In this document: in pieces, positions 35,244-43,725 of the stretch | How the letters are laid out: the number at the start of each line of letters is the position of its first letter | Numbering within the stretch: position 1 is the stretch's first letter | Origin: Aureimonas sp. AU20 | Lineage (GTDB): Bacteria > Pseudomonadota > Alphaproteobacteria > Rhizobiales > Rhizobiaceae | Reading direction: 5' to 3' | DNA: 64,000 nt | Assembly: GCF_001442755.1 (NCBI RefSeq) | Contig: NZ_CP006367.1 | Coordinates: 992,001 to 1,056,000, forward strand | The notes under the pieces: generated by a model | Databases searched by the model: none | The model's input: only the letters and a program-made list of their open reading frames with translations | Told to the model about the DNA's origin: nothing | Made by a program: the position numbers and the translations under genes

Positions 35244-36605
35244 TCAGGTTTCGCGGAAGGCCCGGCTGAAACTGTCTTCCAGCGGCTTCAGGAGATATTC
35301 CAGGAAGGTGCGCTCGCCCGTCTTGATATAGGTCTCGACCGGCATGCCGGGGTAGATCTGTGCGAGATCCACGCCCGGCGGCAGCCGTTCGGCCAGCCGC
35401 AGGCGGGCGATGTAGTAGGGCTGGTCCGTGCGCGGATCGACGATGCGGTCGGGCGAGACGAAGGTCACCGTCGCGTCGACGCTCGGCGTCAGCCGGTTGA
35501 GCGCGGGAAAGCGCAGCTCGGCCGGCTGGTTGGTGTGGACCTGATCGATGTCCTGCGGCGTCAGCCGCGCTTCCACGATCATGCTTTCGCCGGTCGGCAG
35601 AATCTCCGCCATGGGCTGGCCGGGCGAGACCACCGCGCCGCGCGCGTTGTAGTTCAGCTTCACCACGATTCCGGCGCTGGGCGAGCGCACGGTGACGCGT
35701 TCCAAGACGGTTTCGGCGGCCTGAAGCTGCTCGTCGATATCGGCGATGCGCGCCCGCGCCTCGTTGAGGTCGGAGGCCGCCGTCTCGACGCGCTTGCTCT
35801 GGAGGCGCGCGATCTGCTCGCGCCGCTCCTCCATCTGCGTGCGGGCGGCCAGAACGCTGGCGCCGAACTCGCCGATCTGGCCGGTGAGCTGCGCCTGTGA
35901 CAGGAGAAAGTCGGTGTATTCGCGCCGGTTGGCGAGGCCTCGGTCGAGCAGGCTCTTGCGGCGCTTCAGCTCGTCCTTGACCACGGCGAGCTGTTCCTGC
36001 GCGGCGACCTTCTGGTCCCCCAGGCCCCGGATCTGCTCTTCCAGCGCGGCGATCTGCTGCTGGATGATCGCCATTTCGCGGCGGTGCCCTTCCAGCTTGG
36101 TGGTGAACTCCTTCACCTGCTCGTCCAGCACCTTGGCCAGCGCCGGGTCCTCAGGGCGCACCTGCAGCGCGTCGGGGAAGACGAGAGCCCGCTCGCCGTC
36201 GCGCTCGGCCGCCAGCCGCGCGGCGCGTGCTTCCAGCGCGAAAAGCTGGTTGCGCAGCCGGTTGCGCTGCGCCGCCGCGCCCGTGGAGTCCATCCGGTAG
36301 AGCGCCTGGTTGGAGTCGATCCGGTCCCCCTCGCGCACCAGGATGTCGGAAATGATGCCGCCTTCCAGATGCTGGATCTGAAGATTGCGCCCGGCGGCGG
36401 CGACATAGCCATGGGCGATCGCCGCGCCGGACAACGGCGCCGTGGTGGCCCAGATGCCGAACCCGAGGAGAAAGGCGCCGGAGGTGAGCAGGCCGACCAG
36501 CGTCATGGTGCGCGAATTGGTCGGCACGCCGTCGGTCCAGCTCGGCCGGATGGCGAGCGCTTCGCTTGGGCCCGCGGGGCGGGGGATCAGGGCGTCCTGG
36601 CTCAT
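35244..36605 (-). CDS. Type I secretion membrane fusion protein (HlyD/PrsE family)
   Basis: Adaptor of 453 residues for an ABC-type (type I) protein exporter. It has a short cytoplasmic start, one transmembrane helix at about 35-55 (LVGLLTSGAFLLGFGIWATT), a lipoyl half (GYVAAAGRNLQIQHLEGGII), a long coiled coil at about 110-285, the second lipoyl half (VTVRSPSAGIVVKLNYNARG), and a C-terminal barrel domain with YPGMPVETYIKTGERTFLEYL, a hallmark of PrtE/HlyD adaptors. Its ATG overlaps the ABC gene stop by 4 bases. Together they resemble rhizobial PrsD-PrsE, which export RTX glycanases and adhesins. A TolC partner is not in the window. Confidence 0.92.
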   Translation of the reverse strand: MSQDALIPRPAGPSEALAIRPSWTDGVPTNSRTMTLVGLLTSGAFLLGFGIWATTAPLSGAAIAHGYVAAAGRNLQIQHLEGGIISDILVREGDRIDSNQALYRMDSTGAAAQRNRLRNQLFALEARAARLAAERDGERALVFPDALQVRPEDPALAKVLDEQVKEFTTKLEGHRREMAIIQQQIAALEEQIRGLGDQKVAAQEQLAVVKDELKRRKSLLDRGLANRREYTDFLLSQAQLTGQIGEFGASVLAARTQMEERREQIARLQSKRVETAASDLNEARARIADIDEQLQAAETVLERVTVRSPSAGIVVKLNYNARGAVVSPGQPMAEILPTGESMIVEARLTPQDIDQVHTNQPAELRFPALNRLTPSVDATVTFVSPDRIVDPRTDQPYYIARLRLAERLPPGVDLAQIYPGMPVETYIKTGERTFLEYLLKPLEDSFSRAFRET

Positions 36606-38386
36606 CGCGCTGCTCCTTGGGCCCCGGCGGCGGGCTGCTGGCCTTGACCGAACTGGCCCTTGACCACGAGATTTTCGAGCTTGCGGCGGGCCTGCGCCTC
36701 GCGCTGCTCCTCCTCCGCCTTCCGGCGAGCGGCCTGGCGGGCATAGACGTCGGCCTTCGGCCCGACATCCTCGATGATCCCGTCGCGCAGGATCATGATG
36801 CTGTCGGCGAGATCGGCGACGTTGCGCCGCTGCGTGACGAGCAGCACCGTCACCCCGTCCTGGCGCGCGTTGCGCAGCGCCCGTTCGAGCGCGACGTCGC
36901 CCTCGTTGTCGAGATGGGCGTTGGGCTCGTCCAGAAGCAGGAGGCGCGGACCGCCGAAAAAGGCGCGCGCGAGGCCCACACGCTGGCGCTGGCCGCCCGA
37001 AAGCTGGTGCCCGGCGGGGCCGAGCGGCGTGTCGTAGCCCTTGGGCAGGCGCTGGATCAGCTCGTGGACCTGCGCCTTCTGGGCGGCCTCGACGATCTCG
37101 GCATCGGTAGCGGCGGGATCGAAGCGGGCGATGTTCTGCGCCACCGTTCCCGGCAGCATCTCCACATCCTGCGCGAGATAGCCGATGCGCCGGCCGAGCT
37201 GTTCGGAATCCCAGTTGCGGATGTCGGCGCCGTCGACCCGGACCGAGCCGGACTGGATCGGCATGGCGCCGACCAGCGTGCGCACCAGCGTCGACTTGCC
37301 GGCGCCCGACGGGCCGACGAGCACCATGCAGCTTCCCGCCGGGACCTGCGCGGAGACGCGCTTGATCAGCGGTTCGGCGGAGGCGCCGTTCGGCGCCATG
37401 ACCACGAGCTGGTGCATCGACAGCGTGCCGGCGGGGTCGGGCAGTTCGGTCGCCTTGGGCCGAAGCGGCGCGCTGGCGAGCGCCTTTTGCAGGCGATCCC
37501 ATGCCTTGCGCGCGTCCACCAGCTGCTTCCAGCCGGCGATCACCTGGTCGATCGGCTGCAGGCCGCGACCCGAGATGAGCGAGGAGGCGAAGATCATGCC
37601 GCCGGAGATTTCACGCTGCAGCACGAGATAGCCGCCGGTGCCAAGGATCGCGATTTGAAGCCCCAGGCGGAAGGCCTTGGAGGCGCCGGCGAACCAGGCG
37701 TTGACGCGGTTCATCCGGTCCTGCGCCGCTAGCGAACGCGCTTCCGAGGCGCCCCAGGCGTCGATCGTGTTGCCCATCATGCCCATGGCGCGAATGCTCT
37801 CGGCATTGCGCACGAAGCTCTGGGCCGACAGCATGGCGGCCATGGAATGCTCGCTGGCCGCGCTCGCCGCGCGGGCCGTGGCCTGCTGGTTCAGAAAGGC
37901 CAGAAGCGCCAGAACGGCCGCGCCGCCGAGCGTCAGGAAGAACAGCACCGGGTGGAGAAACCAGAGAAGCCCGATGAAGAGCGGGGCGAAGGGCAGGTCG
38001 AGATAAGCGAAGATCGCCCGCCCGCCGATGAAGCTGCGCACGGTCTGGAGATCGCGCAGCGGCTGCGTGTCGCCCACGGAGGCGCGCGAGCCGCTCATGG
38101 CGGCGATCATCGCGTCGTTGGCTGCGGCGACCTCGATCTGCGCGCCGATGCGGCTGGCGATGGCGTTGCGCACCGCGTCGAGCACGCCCATCAGAAGAAG
38201 GGCGGCGGCGGCGAGAATCGAGATGTAGATCAAGGTGTCGACCGAGCCGGACGACAGGACGCGGTCATAGACCTGCAGCATGTAGACGGGCTGAGTCAGC
38301 AAAAGCATGTTCACCACGAAGGTGAACCCCATCAGCCCGGCCAGTCCGGCCCAGACGACGCCGCGCACGCGCTCGATCGCATTCAT
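36602..38386 (-). CDS. Type I secretion ABC transporter, PrtD/PrsD family
   Basis: Half-size exporter of 594 residues. Six membrane helices (about 10-310) are followed by the nucleotide-binding domain. Walker A is GPSGAGKST, the Q-loop is in YLAQDVEMLPG, the signature is LSGGQRQR, and Walker B is LLLLDEPNAHLD. The switch (H-loop) position reads VTQRR, with Gln in place of the expected His, which is unusual for an active exporter. The N-terminal helices begin immediately, without a C39 peptidase domain, as expected for substrates with C-terminal signals. ATG 38386 is preferred over a TTG 63 bases upstream. The gene is divergent from manC. A likely cargo in the window is the RTX-type GH16 enzyme at 56.4-59.2 kb. 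Confidence 0.92.
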   Translation of the reverse strand: MNAIERVRGVVWAGLAGLMGFTFVVNMLLLTQPVYMLQVYDRVLSSGSVDTLIYISILAAAALLLMGVLDAVRNAIASRIGAQIEVAAANDAMIAAMSGSRASVGDTQPLRDLQTVRSFIGGRAIFAYLDLPFAPLFIGLLWFLHPVLFFLTLGGAAVLALLAFLNQQATARAASAASEHSMAAMLSAQSFVRNAESIRAMGMMGNTIDAWGASEARSLAAQDRMNRVNAWFAGASKAFRLGLQIAILGTGGYLVLQREISGGMIFASSLISGRGLQPIDQVIAGWKQLVDARKAWDRLQKALASAPLRPKATELPDPAGTLSMHQLVVMAPNGASAEPLIKRVSAQVPAGSCMVLVGPSGAGKSTLVRTLVGAMPIQSGSVRVDGADIRNWDSEQLGRRIGYLAQDVEMLPGTVAQNIARFDPAATDAEIVEAAQKAQVHELIQRLPKGYDTPLGPAGHQLSGGQRQRVGLARAFFGGPRLLLLDEPNAHLDNEGDVALERALRNARQDGVTVLLVTQRRNVADLADSIMILRDGIIEDVGPKADVYARQAARRKAEEEQREAQARRKLENLVVKGQFGQGQQPAAGAQGAAR

Positions 38387-38677
38387 GGAAGACACGTCCC
38401 GCCCTGCCCGAAGCCCATGCCTAAGGTCAGTTAACCCATTAAGCGGCAAGGCTGTTTTTGTTGTCTTAAAGGCTGGCGGCGACGCGGAACAAGGTTGCCA
38501 GTGGCTTAACGCGGACAGATGGCGTCGCCCGCGCGAAACTCATGCCTCTTTACCGCAAAAAGCACAAGCTGGGTGCGGAATGGATTCCACGGTTGCGCTG
38601 CAGTGCCCACTCCAGCACAAAGGGCCCTATCTCGAGACCGGACGCGGGCCGGCGATCATCACCCGGAAGGAAAAGAC

Positions 38678-40099
38678 ATGAGCGCCTTCGACGTGCATCC
38701 CATCATCATTGCGGGCGGCGCGGGAACACGCCTTTGGCCGGTCTCCCGCGACACCATGCCCAAGCAGTTCGTGCCTTTGCTCGGTGACGGTCGCACGACC
38801 TTCGAGGAAACGATGCTGCGCGTCGTCGGCCCGCGCTTCGCCAAGCCGGTCGTGGTCACGCATTCCGACTTCCGCTTCACCGTGGCCGAGCAACTCGCCC
38901 GCAACGGCATCGACGCCGACATCGTGCTCGAGCCCGAGCGCCGCGATTCCGCACTCGCCGTCGCCGTCGGCGCGGTGATCGCCAGCCGCCGGGACCCCGA
39001 CGCGCTCTGCCTCGTGCTGGCCGCCGACCATGTGATCACCGACGGCGAAGCCTTCACGCGCGACTGCCTGACCGCCGCAGAGGCGGCGCGCGAGGGGCGC
39101 ATCATGATGCTCGGCATCCATCCGAGCTGGCCCGCGACGGGCTATGGCTACATCGCGCCCGGCGCGCCGCTCGGCGGCAACGGCCGCCTGTTCGAGGTTG
39201 CCCGCTTCGCCGAGAAGCCCAATGCCGAGACGGCCGAGCGCTACATCACCGAGGGTTATAGCTGGAACAGCGGCAACTTCCTGTTCCCCGCCTCGCTGAT
39301 GATCGCCGAACTGACGGCCAACGCGCCAGAGACGCTGAAGGCGGCCGAGGAGTCGGTGGACGGCGCGCAGCGCGATCTCGACTTCCTGCGGCTCGACGCC
39401 GCCCGCTTCGCCAGCGCGCCGCGCATCTCGATCGACTATGCCGTGATGGAGAAGACCACGCGCGCCGGCGTGCTCCAGGCCTCGTTCGGCTGGTCCGACG
39501 TCGGCTCGTGGGACGCGCTCTACGACATCAAGACGGCGGATGCCGACCGCAACGTGCTGGAAGGGCCGGTCTCGGTTCTCGGCACCACGGGCAGCTTCGT
39601 GCGCTCCGACGAGGTGCTGACCACCGTGGTCGGCCTCGACAACGTCGTCGTCGTCTCGACGCCGGACGCGGTTCTGGTGGCCGCCAAGGACCGGGCGGGC
39701 GACGTCAAATCGCTGGTCGCACAGCTGCATGGCGAGGGCCGGCCCGAGGCCGGGCAGCACCACAAGATCCACCGTCCCTGGGGCTGGTACCAGCGCATCG
39801 ACATCGGCGAGCGCTTCCAGGTCAAGCATATCTGCGTGAAGCCGGGCGGCATCCTCAGCCTTCAGCGCCACTACCACCGCGCCGAGCATTGGGTCGTCGT
39901 GCGCGGCACCGCCGAGGTGACGGTGGACGGCACGGTGAAGCTGTTCCACGAGAACGAGGCCGCCTATCTGCCGATCGGCTGCACCCATCGCCTGCACAAT
40001 CCCGGCAAGATCGACCTGAAGCTCATCGAAGTGCAGGTCGGCTCCTATACCGGCGAGGACGACATCGTGCGCATCGAGGACATCTACGCCCGCAACTGA
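38678..40099 (+). CDS. manC: Mannose-1-phosphate guanylyltransferase / mannose-6-phosphate isomerase
   Basis: Bifunctional enzyme making GDP-mannose for exopolysaccharide or LPS. The N-terminal nucleotidyltransferase domain (1-290) has IIIAGGAGTRLWPVSRDTMP, ERRDSALA, FAEKPNAETAERYI and FGWSDVGSWDALY. The C-terminal type II PMI cupin domain (about 350-473) has HRPWGWYQRID, LSLQRHYHRAEHWVVV and EAAYLPIGCTHRLHNPG, holding the metal ligands. ATG 38678 follows GGAAGG. The 473-residue length is normal for the fused type. Phosphomannomutase, which supplies mannose-1-phosphate, lies convergently next to it across a strong terminator. Confidence 0.95.
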   Translation: MSAFDVHPIIIAGGAGTRLWPVSRDTMPKQFVPLLGDGRTTFEETMLRVVGPRFAKPVVVTHSDFRFTVAEQLARNGIDADIVLEPERRDSALAVAVGAVIASRRDPDALCLVLAADHVITDGEAFTRDCLTAAEAAREGRIMMLGIHPSWPATGYGYIAPGAPLGGNGRLFEVARFAEKPNAETAERYITEGYSWNSGNFLFPASLMIAELTANAPETLKAAEESVDGAQRDLDFLRLDAARFASAPRISIDYAVMEKTTRAGVLQASFGWSDVGSWDALYDIKTADADRNVLEGPVSVLGTTGSFVRSDEVLTTVVGLDNVVVVSTPDAVLVAAKDRAGDVKSLVAQLHGEGRPEAGQHHKIHRPWGWYQRIDIGERFQVKHICVKPGGILSLQRHYHRAEHWVVVRGTAEVTVDGTVKLFHENEAAYLPIGCTHRLHNPGKIDLKLIEVQVGSYTGEDDIVRIEDIYARN

Positions 40100-40127
40100 G
40101 CGGGCTGGACCCCTTGGCGCAAAAGCA

Positions 40128-40154
40128 AAGGGCCTCCCTCGGGAGGCCCTTTTT
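40128..40154. terminator. Bidirectional intrinsic terminator
   Basis: The stem AGGGCCTCCC / GGGAGGCCCT has a 2-nt minimal loop and A-run and T-run flanks. It lies between the convergent manC and phosphomannomutase genes. Confidence 0.85.
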
Positions 40155-40184
40155 CGTATCGGGTGCCTGTTCGTCGGGGCGGGG

Positions 40185-41591
40185 TCAGAGCGCGCGCGCG
40201 GCGCGCTCCAGCCCGTCCGCCACCAGGGCCTTGGCGGCCTCCGGCGTTTCGGCCTCGGCATAGCAGCGCAGCTCCGGCGCGTTGCCGGAGGCGCGGAAAT
40301 GCATCGTGTTGCCGTTCGCGAGCGTGACATGCACACCGTCCAGCCGGTTCACCGCGCCGGGCGCGCCGAGCCCTTCGAAGAAGCTGGAACGGAACGTCTC
40401 GTCGTCCGCGAGGCGCGCGAGGAACGCGCCGCTCTTCTCGCTCGGCACGTTCTGGAGCCGGTGCGAGGCGGCGGGCTTCGCGCCGATGCGCTCCACCAGC
40501 GCGGAGAGCGGCACGCCTTCCCGGCGGCTCGCAACCAGCGCGCAAAGAAGCGGCAGCAGCGCATCGCGCGTCGGCAGGGCCGGGATGCGCCGCCCGTCCA
40601 CCTCGGCATCCGTGCCCTGGATGAAGCCGCCATTGGCCTCGAAACCGGCGACGCCCTTGCGCCCTTCGGCGAGGGCCTGCTCGATGCCGGCGATCACATA
40701 GGGCGAGCCGACGCGGGTGCGCAGCACCTTGTCCACCAGCCCCGAGCCTTCCAGCGCGGAGCCGGAGGTGACGGGCGTCACGATCGTGTCGAAGCCGAGA
40801 TAGCCCGAAGCGATCAGGCCGAGAACGTCGCCCCGGATCACCTCGCCGCGCTCGTCCGCCATCAAGGGGCGGTCGGCGTCGCCGTCGGTGGAGAGGATCG
40901 CGTCGTATCCGTCCCGCCCGGCCTCACCGAGGATCGCGAGGTCTTCGGGCCGGTGTGCCTCGGTGTCCACCGGAATGAAGCTGTCGGCGCGCCCGAAGGG
41001 CACGGCCTCGCCGCCCAGCGCCTCGACCGCCTCGGCCAGAAGATCGCGCGCCACGGAACTGTGCTGATAGATGCCGATGCGCGCGCCGCGCAGCGCCTCG
41101 GTGCCGAACGCGTCCACCGCACGCCAGAGATAGAGCGCTCGCGCTTCCGACGTGGGCAGGCTGGCCGGCGGCGTCAGGCTTTCGGGCGCGACGGGGCCGA
41201 TCGCTTCGAAGGCGGCGAGAATGTCGGCCTCGTCCTCCTTGGTGATCTCGCCCTTCAGCCCGTAGAACTTCAGCCCGTTGCGGTCCTCGGGGATATGGCT
41301 GCCGGTCACCATCACGGCGGGCAGGCCGAGACGGGCCGCTTCCAGCGCGAGGGCCGGCGTCGGCACGGCGCCGGCGTCGATCGGCTCGAAGCCCGCGTCG
41401 CGCGCGGCCGCTGCCGCAAGGCCAGCGATCTCGGGGCTGCTGGCGCGCAGGTCGCGGCCGATCAGGAGGCTCTTCGGCGCGCCGCGCTCGCTCATCACCC
41501 GTAGGAAAGCGAGCGTGTAGCGATAGCTCGGCTCGCCGAGGAGATCGGTGACGAGACCGCGCAAGCCGCTGGTTCCGAACTTCAAGCTCAT
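40185..41591 (-). CDS. manB: Phosphomannomutase
   Basis: Alpha-D-phosphohexomutase of 468 residues converting mannose-6-phosphate to mannose-1-phosphate. The phospho-serine loop is VTGSHIPEDRNG, the Mg site is STDGDADRP, the sugar loop is FEANGGFI, and the phosphate loop near the C-terminus is FRASGNAPELR. The N-terminus KFGTSGLRGLV is standard. The sugar-binding motif with Glu-Asn-Gly fits phosphomannomutase/phosphoglucomutase. Functionally it pairs with manC to feed GDP-mannose. A small membrane protein and opgC are encoded upstream on the same strand; spacing to the first is 79 bp. Confidence 0.92.
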   Translation of the reverse strand: MSLKFGTSGLRGLVTDLLGEPSYRYTLAFLRVMSERGAPKSLLIGRDLRASSPEIAGLAAAAARDAGFEPIDAGAVPTPALALEAARLGLPAVMVTGSHIPEDRNGLKFYGLKGEITKEDEADILAAFEAIGPVAPESLTPPASLPTSEARALYLWRAVDAFGTEALRGARIGIYQHSSVARDLLAEAVEALGGEAVPFGRADSFIPVDTEAHRPEDLAILGEAGRDGYDAILSTDGDADRPLMADERGEVIRGDVLGLIASGYLGFDTIVTPVTSGSALEGSGLVDKVLRTRVGSPYVIAGIEQALAEGRKGVAGFEANGGFIQGTDAEVDGRRIPALPTRDALLPLLCALVASRREGVPLSALVERIGAKPAASHRLQNVPSEKSGAFLARLADDETFRSSFFEGLGAPGAVNRLDGVHVTLANGNTMHFRASGNAPELRCYAEAETPEAAKALVADGLERAARAL

Positions 41592-41670
41592 GAAGACCTG
41601 TCCTGCCGTTGGTTGGGGAAAGAATGCGGGGGCCGAAGCGCCCGTGCCGGGGGGGCGCGGGTCTGCGCCG

Positions 41671-41883
41671 TCAGCGCTCGCCGGGCGGAGGGAGCGGCGG
41701 CTCGTCGATCGGCTGGTAGGTGATGAAGAAGATCCAGATGCCGTAGGCCCCGATGCCGGCCGAGATCAGCGCCCAGGTCTGGCTGCCGGCATAAAGCTCG
41801 ACGCCCGCCCAAAGGAAGCAGACGGCCACCACGAGGACGCGCCGCCAGAGCGGACGAAAGAAGGGATGGTGCTGGTCCTTCAT
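41671..41883 (-). CDS. Small two-helix membrane protein (possibly DUF3329-like)
   Basis: A 70-residue inner-membrane protein from ATG 41883 (AAAGG 7 bases upstream). A basic start MKDQHHPFFRPLWRRV leads into two hydrophobic helices (VLVVAVCFLWAGVELYAG and ALISAGIGAYGIWIFFI) and a short Pro-rich tail. Sequence and length resemble from memory the small DUF3329-type proteins of Hyphomicrobiales, whose role is unknown. It lies between opgC and phosphomannomutase on the same strand. Identification as DUF3329 is tentative. Confidence 0.65.
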   Translation of the reverse strand: MKDQHHPFFRPLWRRVLVVAVCFLWAGVELYAGSQTWALISAGIGAYGIWIFFITYQPIDEPPLPPPGER

Positions 41884-42028
41884 GGCAGGCCTTTCGCCCA
41901 AGTCCCGGGATCGGCCGCTCTTATAGCCGATCGCACGGGAAACACGACCGGCTTTCGCGCGGCGAACACGCCGAAGTTCCCTGTTCGCTCAGCCCTCCGT
42001 CCGGAAGCGGACGGAGGGCGCGGGGAGA

Positions 42029-43264
42029 TTAGGTCGTGCGGCCGAGCGAGGGGGCGGGCCGGGGCTCGGCGGCGGGCCGCAGGGAAGGGGTGGCCGGTTT
42101 GGCGTCTAGCTTGGCCGGCCCCTCGCGCTTGGCCGGCCCCTCGCGCTTGGCGGGCGCGCTCGCTCCGCGCCACCATTCCAGGAACAGCGCCAGCGCGAAA
42201 TGCATCGCGAGGCCGATCGCGATCAGCGTCGTGTCGAACAGGAAGGCGGGTTCGCGGTCGAGGCGCAGCGCCTGCGCCAGGATCGACAGGATCGTGCCCG
42301 TGGCGAAGATCGGCAGCGAATGGCGCCCGACGAGGCAGAGCGGATTGTTCGCTCCGATCCGGCGGAACACCGAGCCATAGGGCGCGTGGACGAAGACATA
42401 GACCAGCGCGGCCAAATGCAGAAGGCGCGGCAGTGTCACGAAGGTCTTGTCGAAGCCCGTCATCAGGAACGGGCCGGGCACCATGGCGGACCAGTGCCAG
42501 AGCTGGAACTCCACGAACAGGAAGGACAGGAAGAGATAGACCAGTGCAATCGTGTAGAGCGCCGGATTGTAGGCGACGAGCGCGCGGCCGCCGGCCTTGG
42601 CGAGACCCGCCGCAAGACCGATGGCGAAGATCAGCTGCCAGGCGAAGGGATTGAACTGCCAGCCGCCGGGATTGGGGTGGTTGGGCAGGTTGAAGCCGGT
42701 CGTGCCCGCGATGGCCCAGAGCGTGGCCGAGACGATCAGCAGGCCGTAGAGCCCGACGCGGCGCGCGATGGCGAGCATGGCCGGAAGCATCAGAAGGATG
42801 ACGCAGTACATCGGCAGGATGTTGAGATAGGCGAGTTGGTGCATCAGGCTCGCGACGCCCGCCAGCGTCTCGATCGGCTGGGTCATGAAGTAGCCGATGC
42901 CGAGCTGCATGAGATAGCGCCCGTCGCCCGTGCCCATCGCCGCGAAGGCGAAGATCGAGACGGTGATCATCGTCAGCGTGATGTGGACGAGGTAGAGCGT
43001 GCCCGCCCGGCGCAGAGCTTTGACACTCGCGACCAGCGCAGAACCTTGCAGGAAGGGCCGGCCATAGGCGAAGGCGGAGGCGAAGCCCGCCAGGAAGACG
43101 AAAAGCTCGGCCGAGTCGGAAAAGCCGTAATTGCGCGAGGTCAGGTGTTCCCACATCACGCCGGGCACGTGATTGACGAAGATCGTCAGAAGGGCGAAGC
43201 CACGAAAGAAATCGACGCGATTGTCGCGCGCCGAGCCCGGCGCGCCAACCCTGGCGGATGTCAT
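42029..43264 (-). CDS. opgC: OpgC-family membrane acyltransferase
   Basis: Polytopic membrane protein of 411 residues in the OpgC family, which succinylates or otherwise acylates osmoregulated periplasmic glucans. The family start is NRVDFFRGFALLTIFVNHVPG, with the acyltransferase-3-like His and Arg. Further features are GYFMTQPIETL and the late PLCLVGRHSLPIFATGT. Ten or so hydrophobic helices follow. The C-terminal cytoplasmic tail is Pro/Ala/Arg-rich with tandem GPAKRE repeats. ATG 43264 has AAGGAG 14 bases upstream. It lies about 460 bp downstream of opgH in the same direction, which supports a role in decorating OpgGH products. Confidence 0.87.
   Translation of the reverse strand: MTSARVGAPGSARDNRVDFFRGFALLTIFVNHVPGVMWEHLTSRNYGFSDSAELFVFLAGFASAFAYGRPFLQGSALVASVKALRRAGTLYLVHITLTMITVSIFAFAAMGTGDGRYLMQLGIGYFMTQPIETLAGVASLMHQLAYLNILPMYCVILLMLPAMLAIARRVGLYGLLIVSATLWAIAGTTGFNLPNHPNPGGWQFNPFAWQLIFAIGLAAGLAKAGGRALVAYNPALYTIALVYLFLSFLFVEFQLWHWSAMVPGPFLMTGFDKTFVTLPRLLHLAALVYVFVHAPYGSVFRRIGANNPLCLVGRHSLPIFATGTILSILAQALRLDREPAFLFDTTLIAIGLAMHFALALFLEWWRGASAPAKREGPAKREGPAKLDAKPATPSLRPAAEPRPAPSLGRTT
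42110..42150. repeat. 18-bp tandem repeat within opgC
   Basis: The unit CTTGGCCGGCCCCTCGCG is repeated exactly (42110-42127, 42128-42145) and begins a third partial copy. It encodes the EGPAKR repeats in the C-terminal tail, where length variation by slippage would stay in frame. Confidence 0.7.
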
Positions 43265-43662
43265 GGTCAGTCGATCCACTCCTTGCGCGTTCGCGAATGC
43301 GGGTTCGCCCGGTCCGGCCGAACGGTCGCCGACGGGCAGCGCGGCCGGATGGTCCTGCCGGTGCCCATGGGCATCCCGCAGCGCTATCCGTCCGCTCCCC
43401 GGCGAACCGTCATGGCCGAGCCCGGTCGAGACCGCGCAGGCGAACTTAGGGCCGACCCTTTCCGAGGGACGGCGCGTTCCTGCTCCCGACCGAGGGAGGT
43501 TCCACTCGATAAGAGAGATTTAGGACTAGAGCCCGCCGCCTGAACCCCTGCTGAACGTCTTTTCCGCCCCGAATGGGAGGCGGCCAAGCATTCGGCGGCG
43601 CGGAAGGGCAAGGAGGCTAGCGTTGACAGGGCTCGAATGGGTGGCCATCCGCCCCGACGCAG
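43265..43662. other. Intergenic region between opgH and opgC
   Basis: About 400 bp with no frame of good codon use on either strand. It may contain an opgC promoter or a long leader. I see no recognised RNA element. Confidence 0.5.
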
Positions 43663-43694
43663 AAGGCCGGCTACGCGCGAGCGTAACCGGCCTT
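43663..43694 (-). terminator. Hairpin downstream of opgH
   Basis: AAGGCCGGCTACGC pairs almost perfectly with GCGTAACCGGCCTT (one mismatch), about 30 bp past the opgH stop codon. No T-run follows on the minus strand. Confidence 0.45.
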
Positions 43695-43725
43695 GCGAGA
43701 CGACGACGTGGCGCGATGGGCGCGA

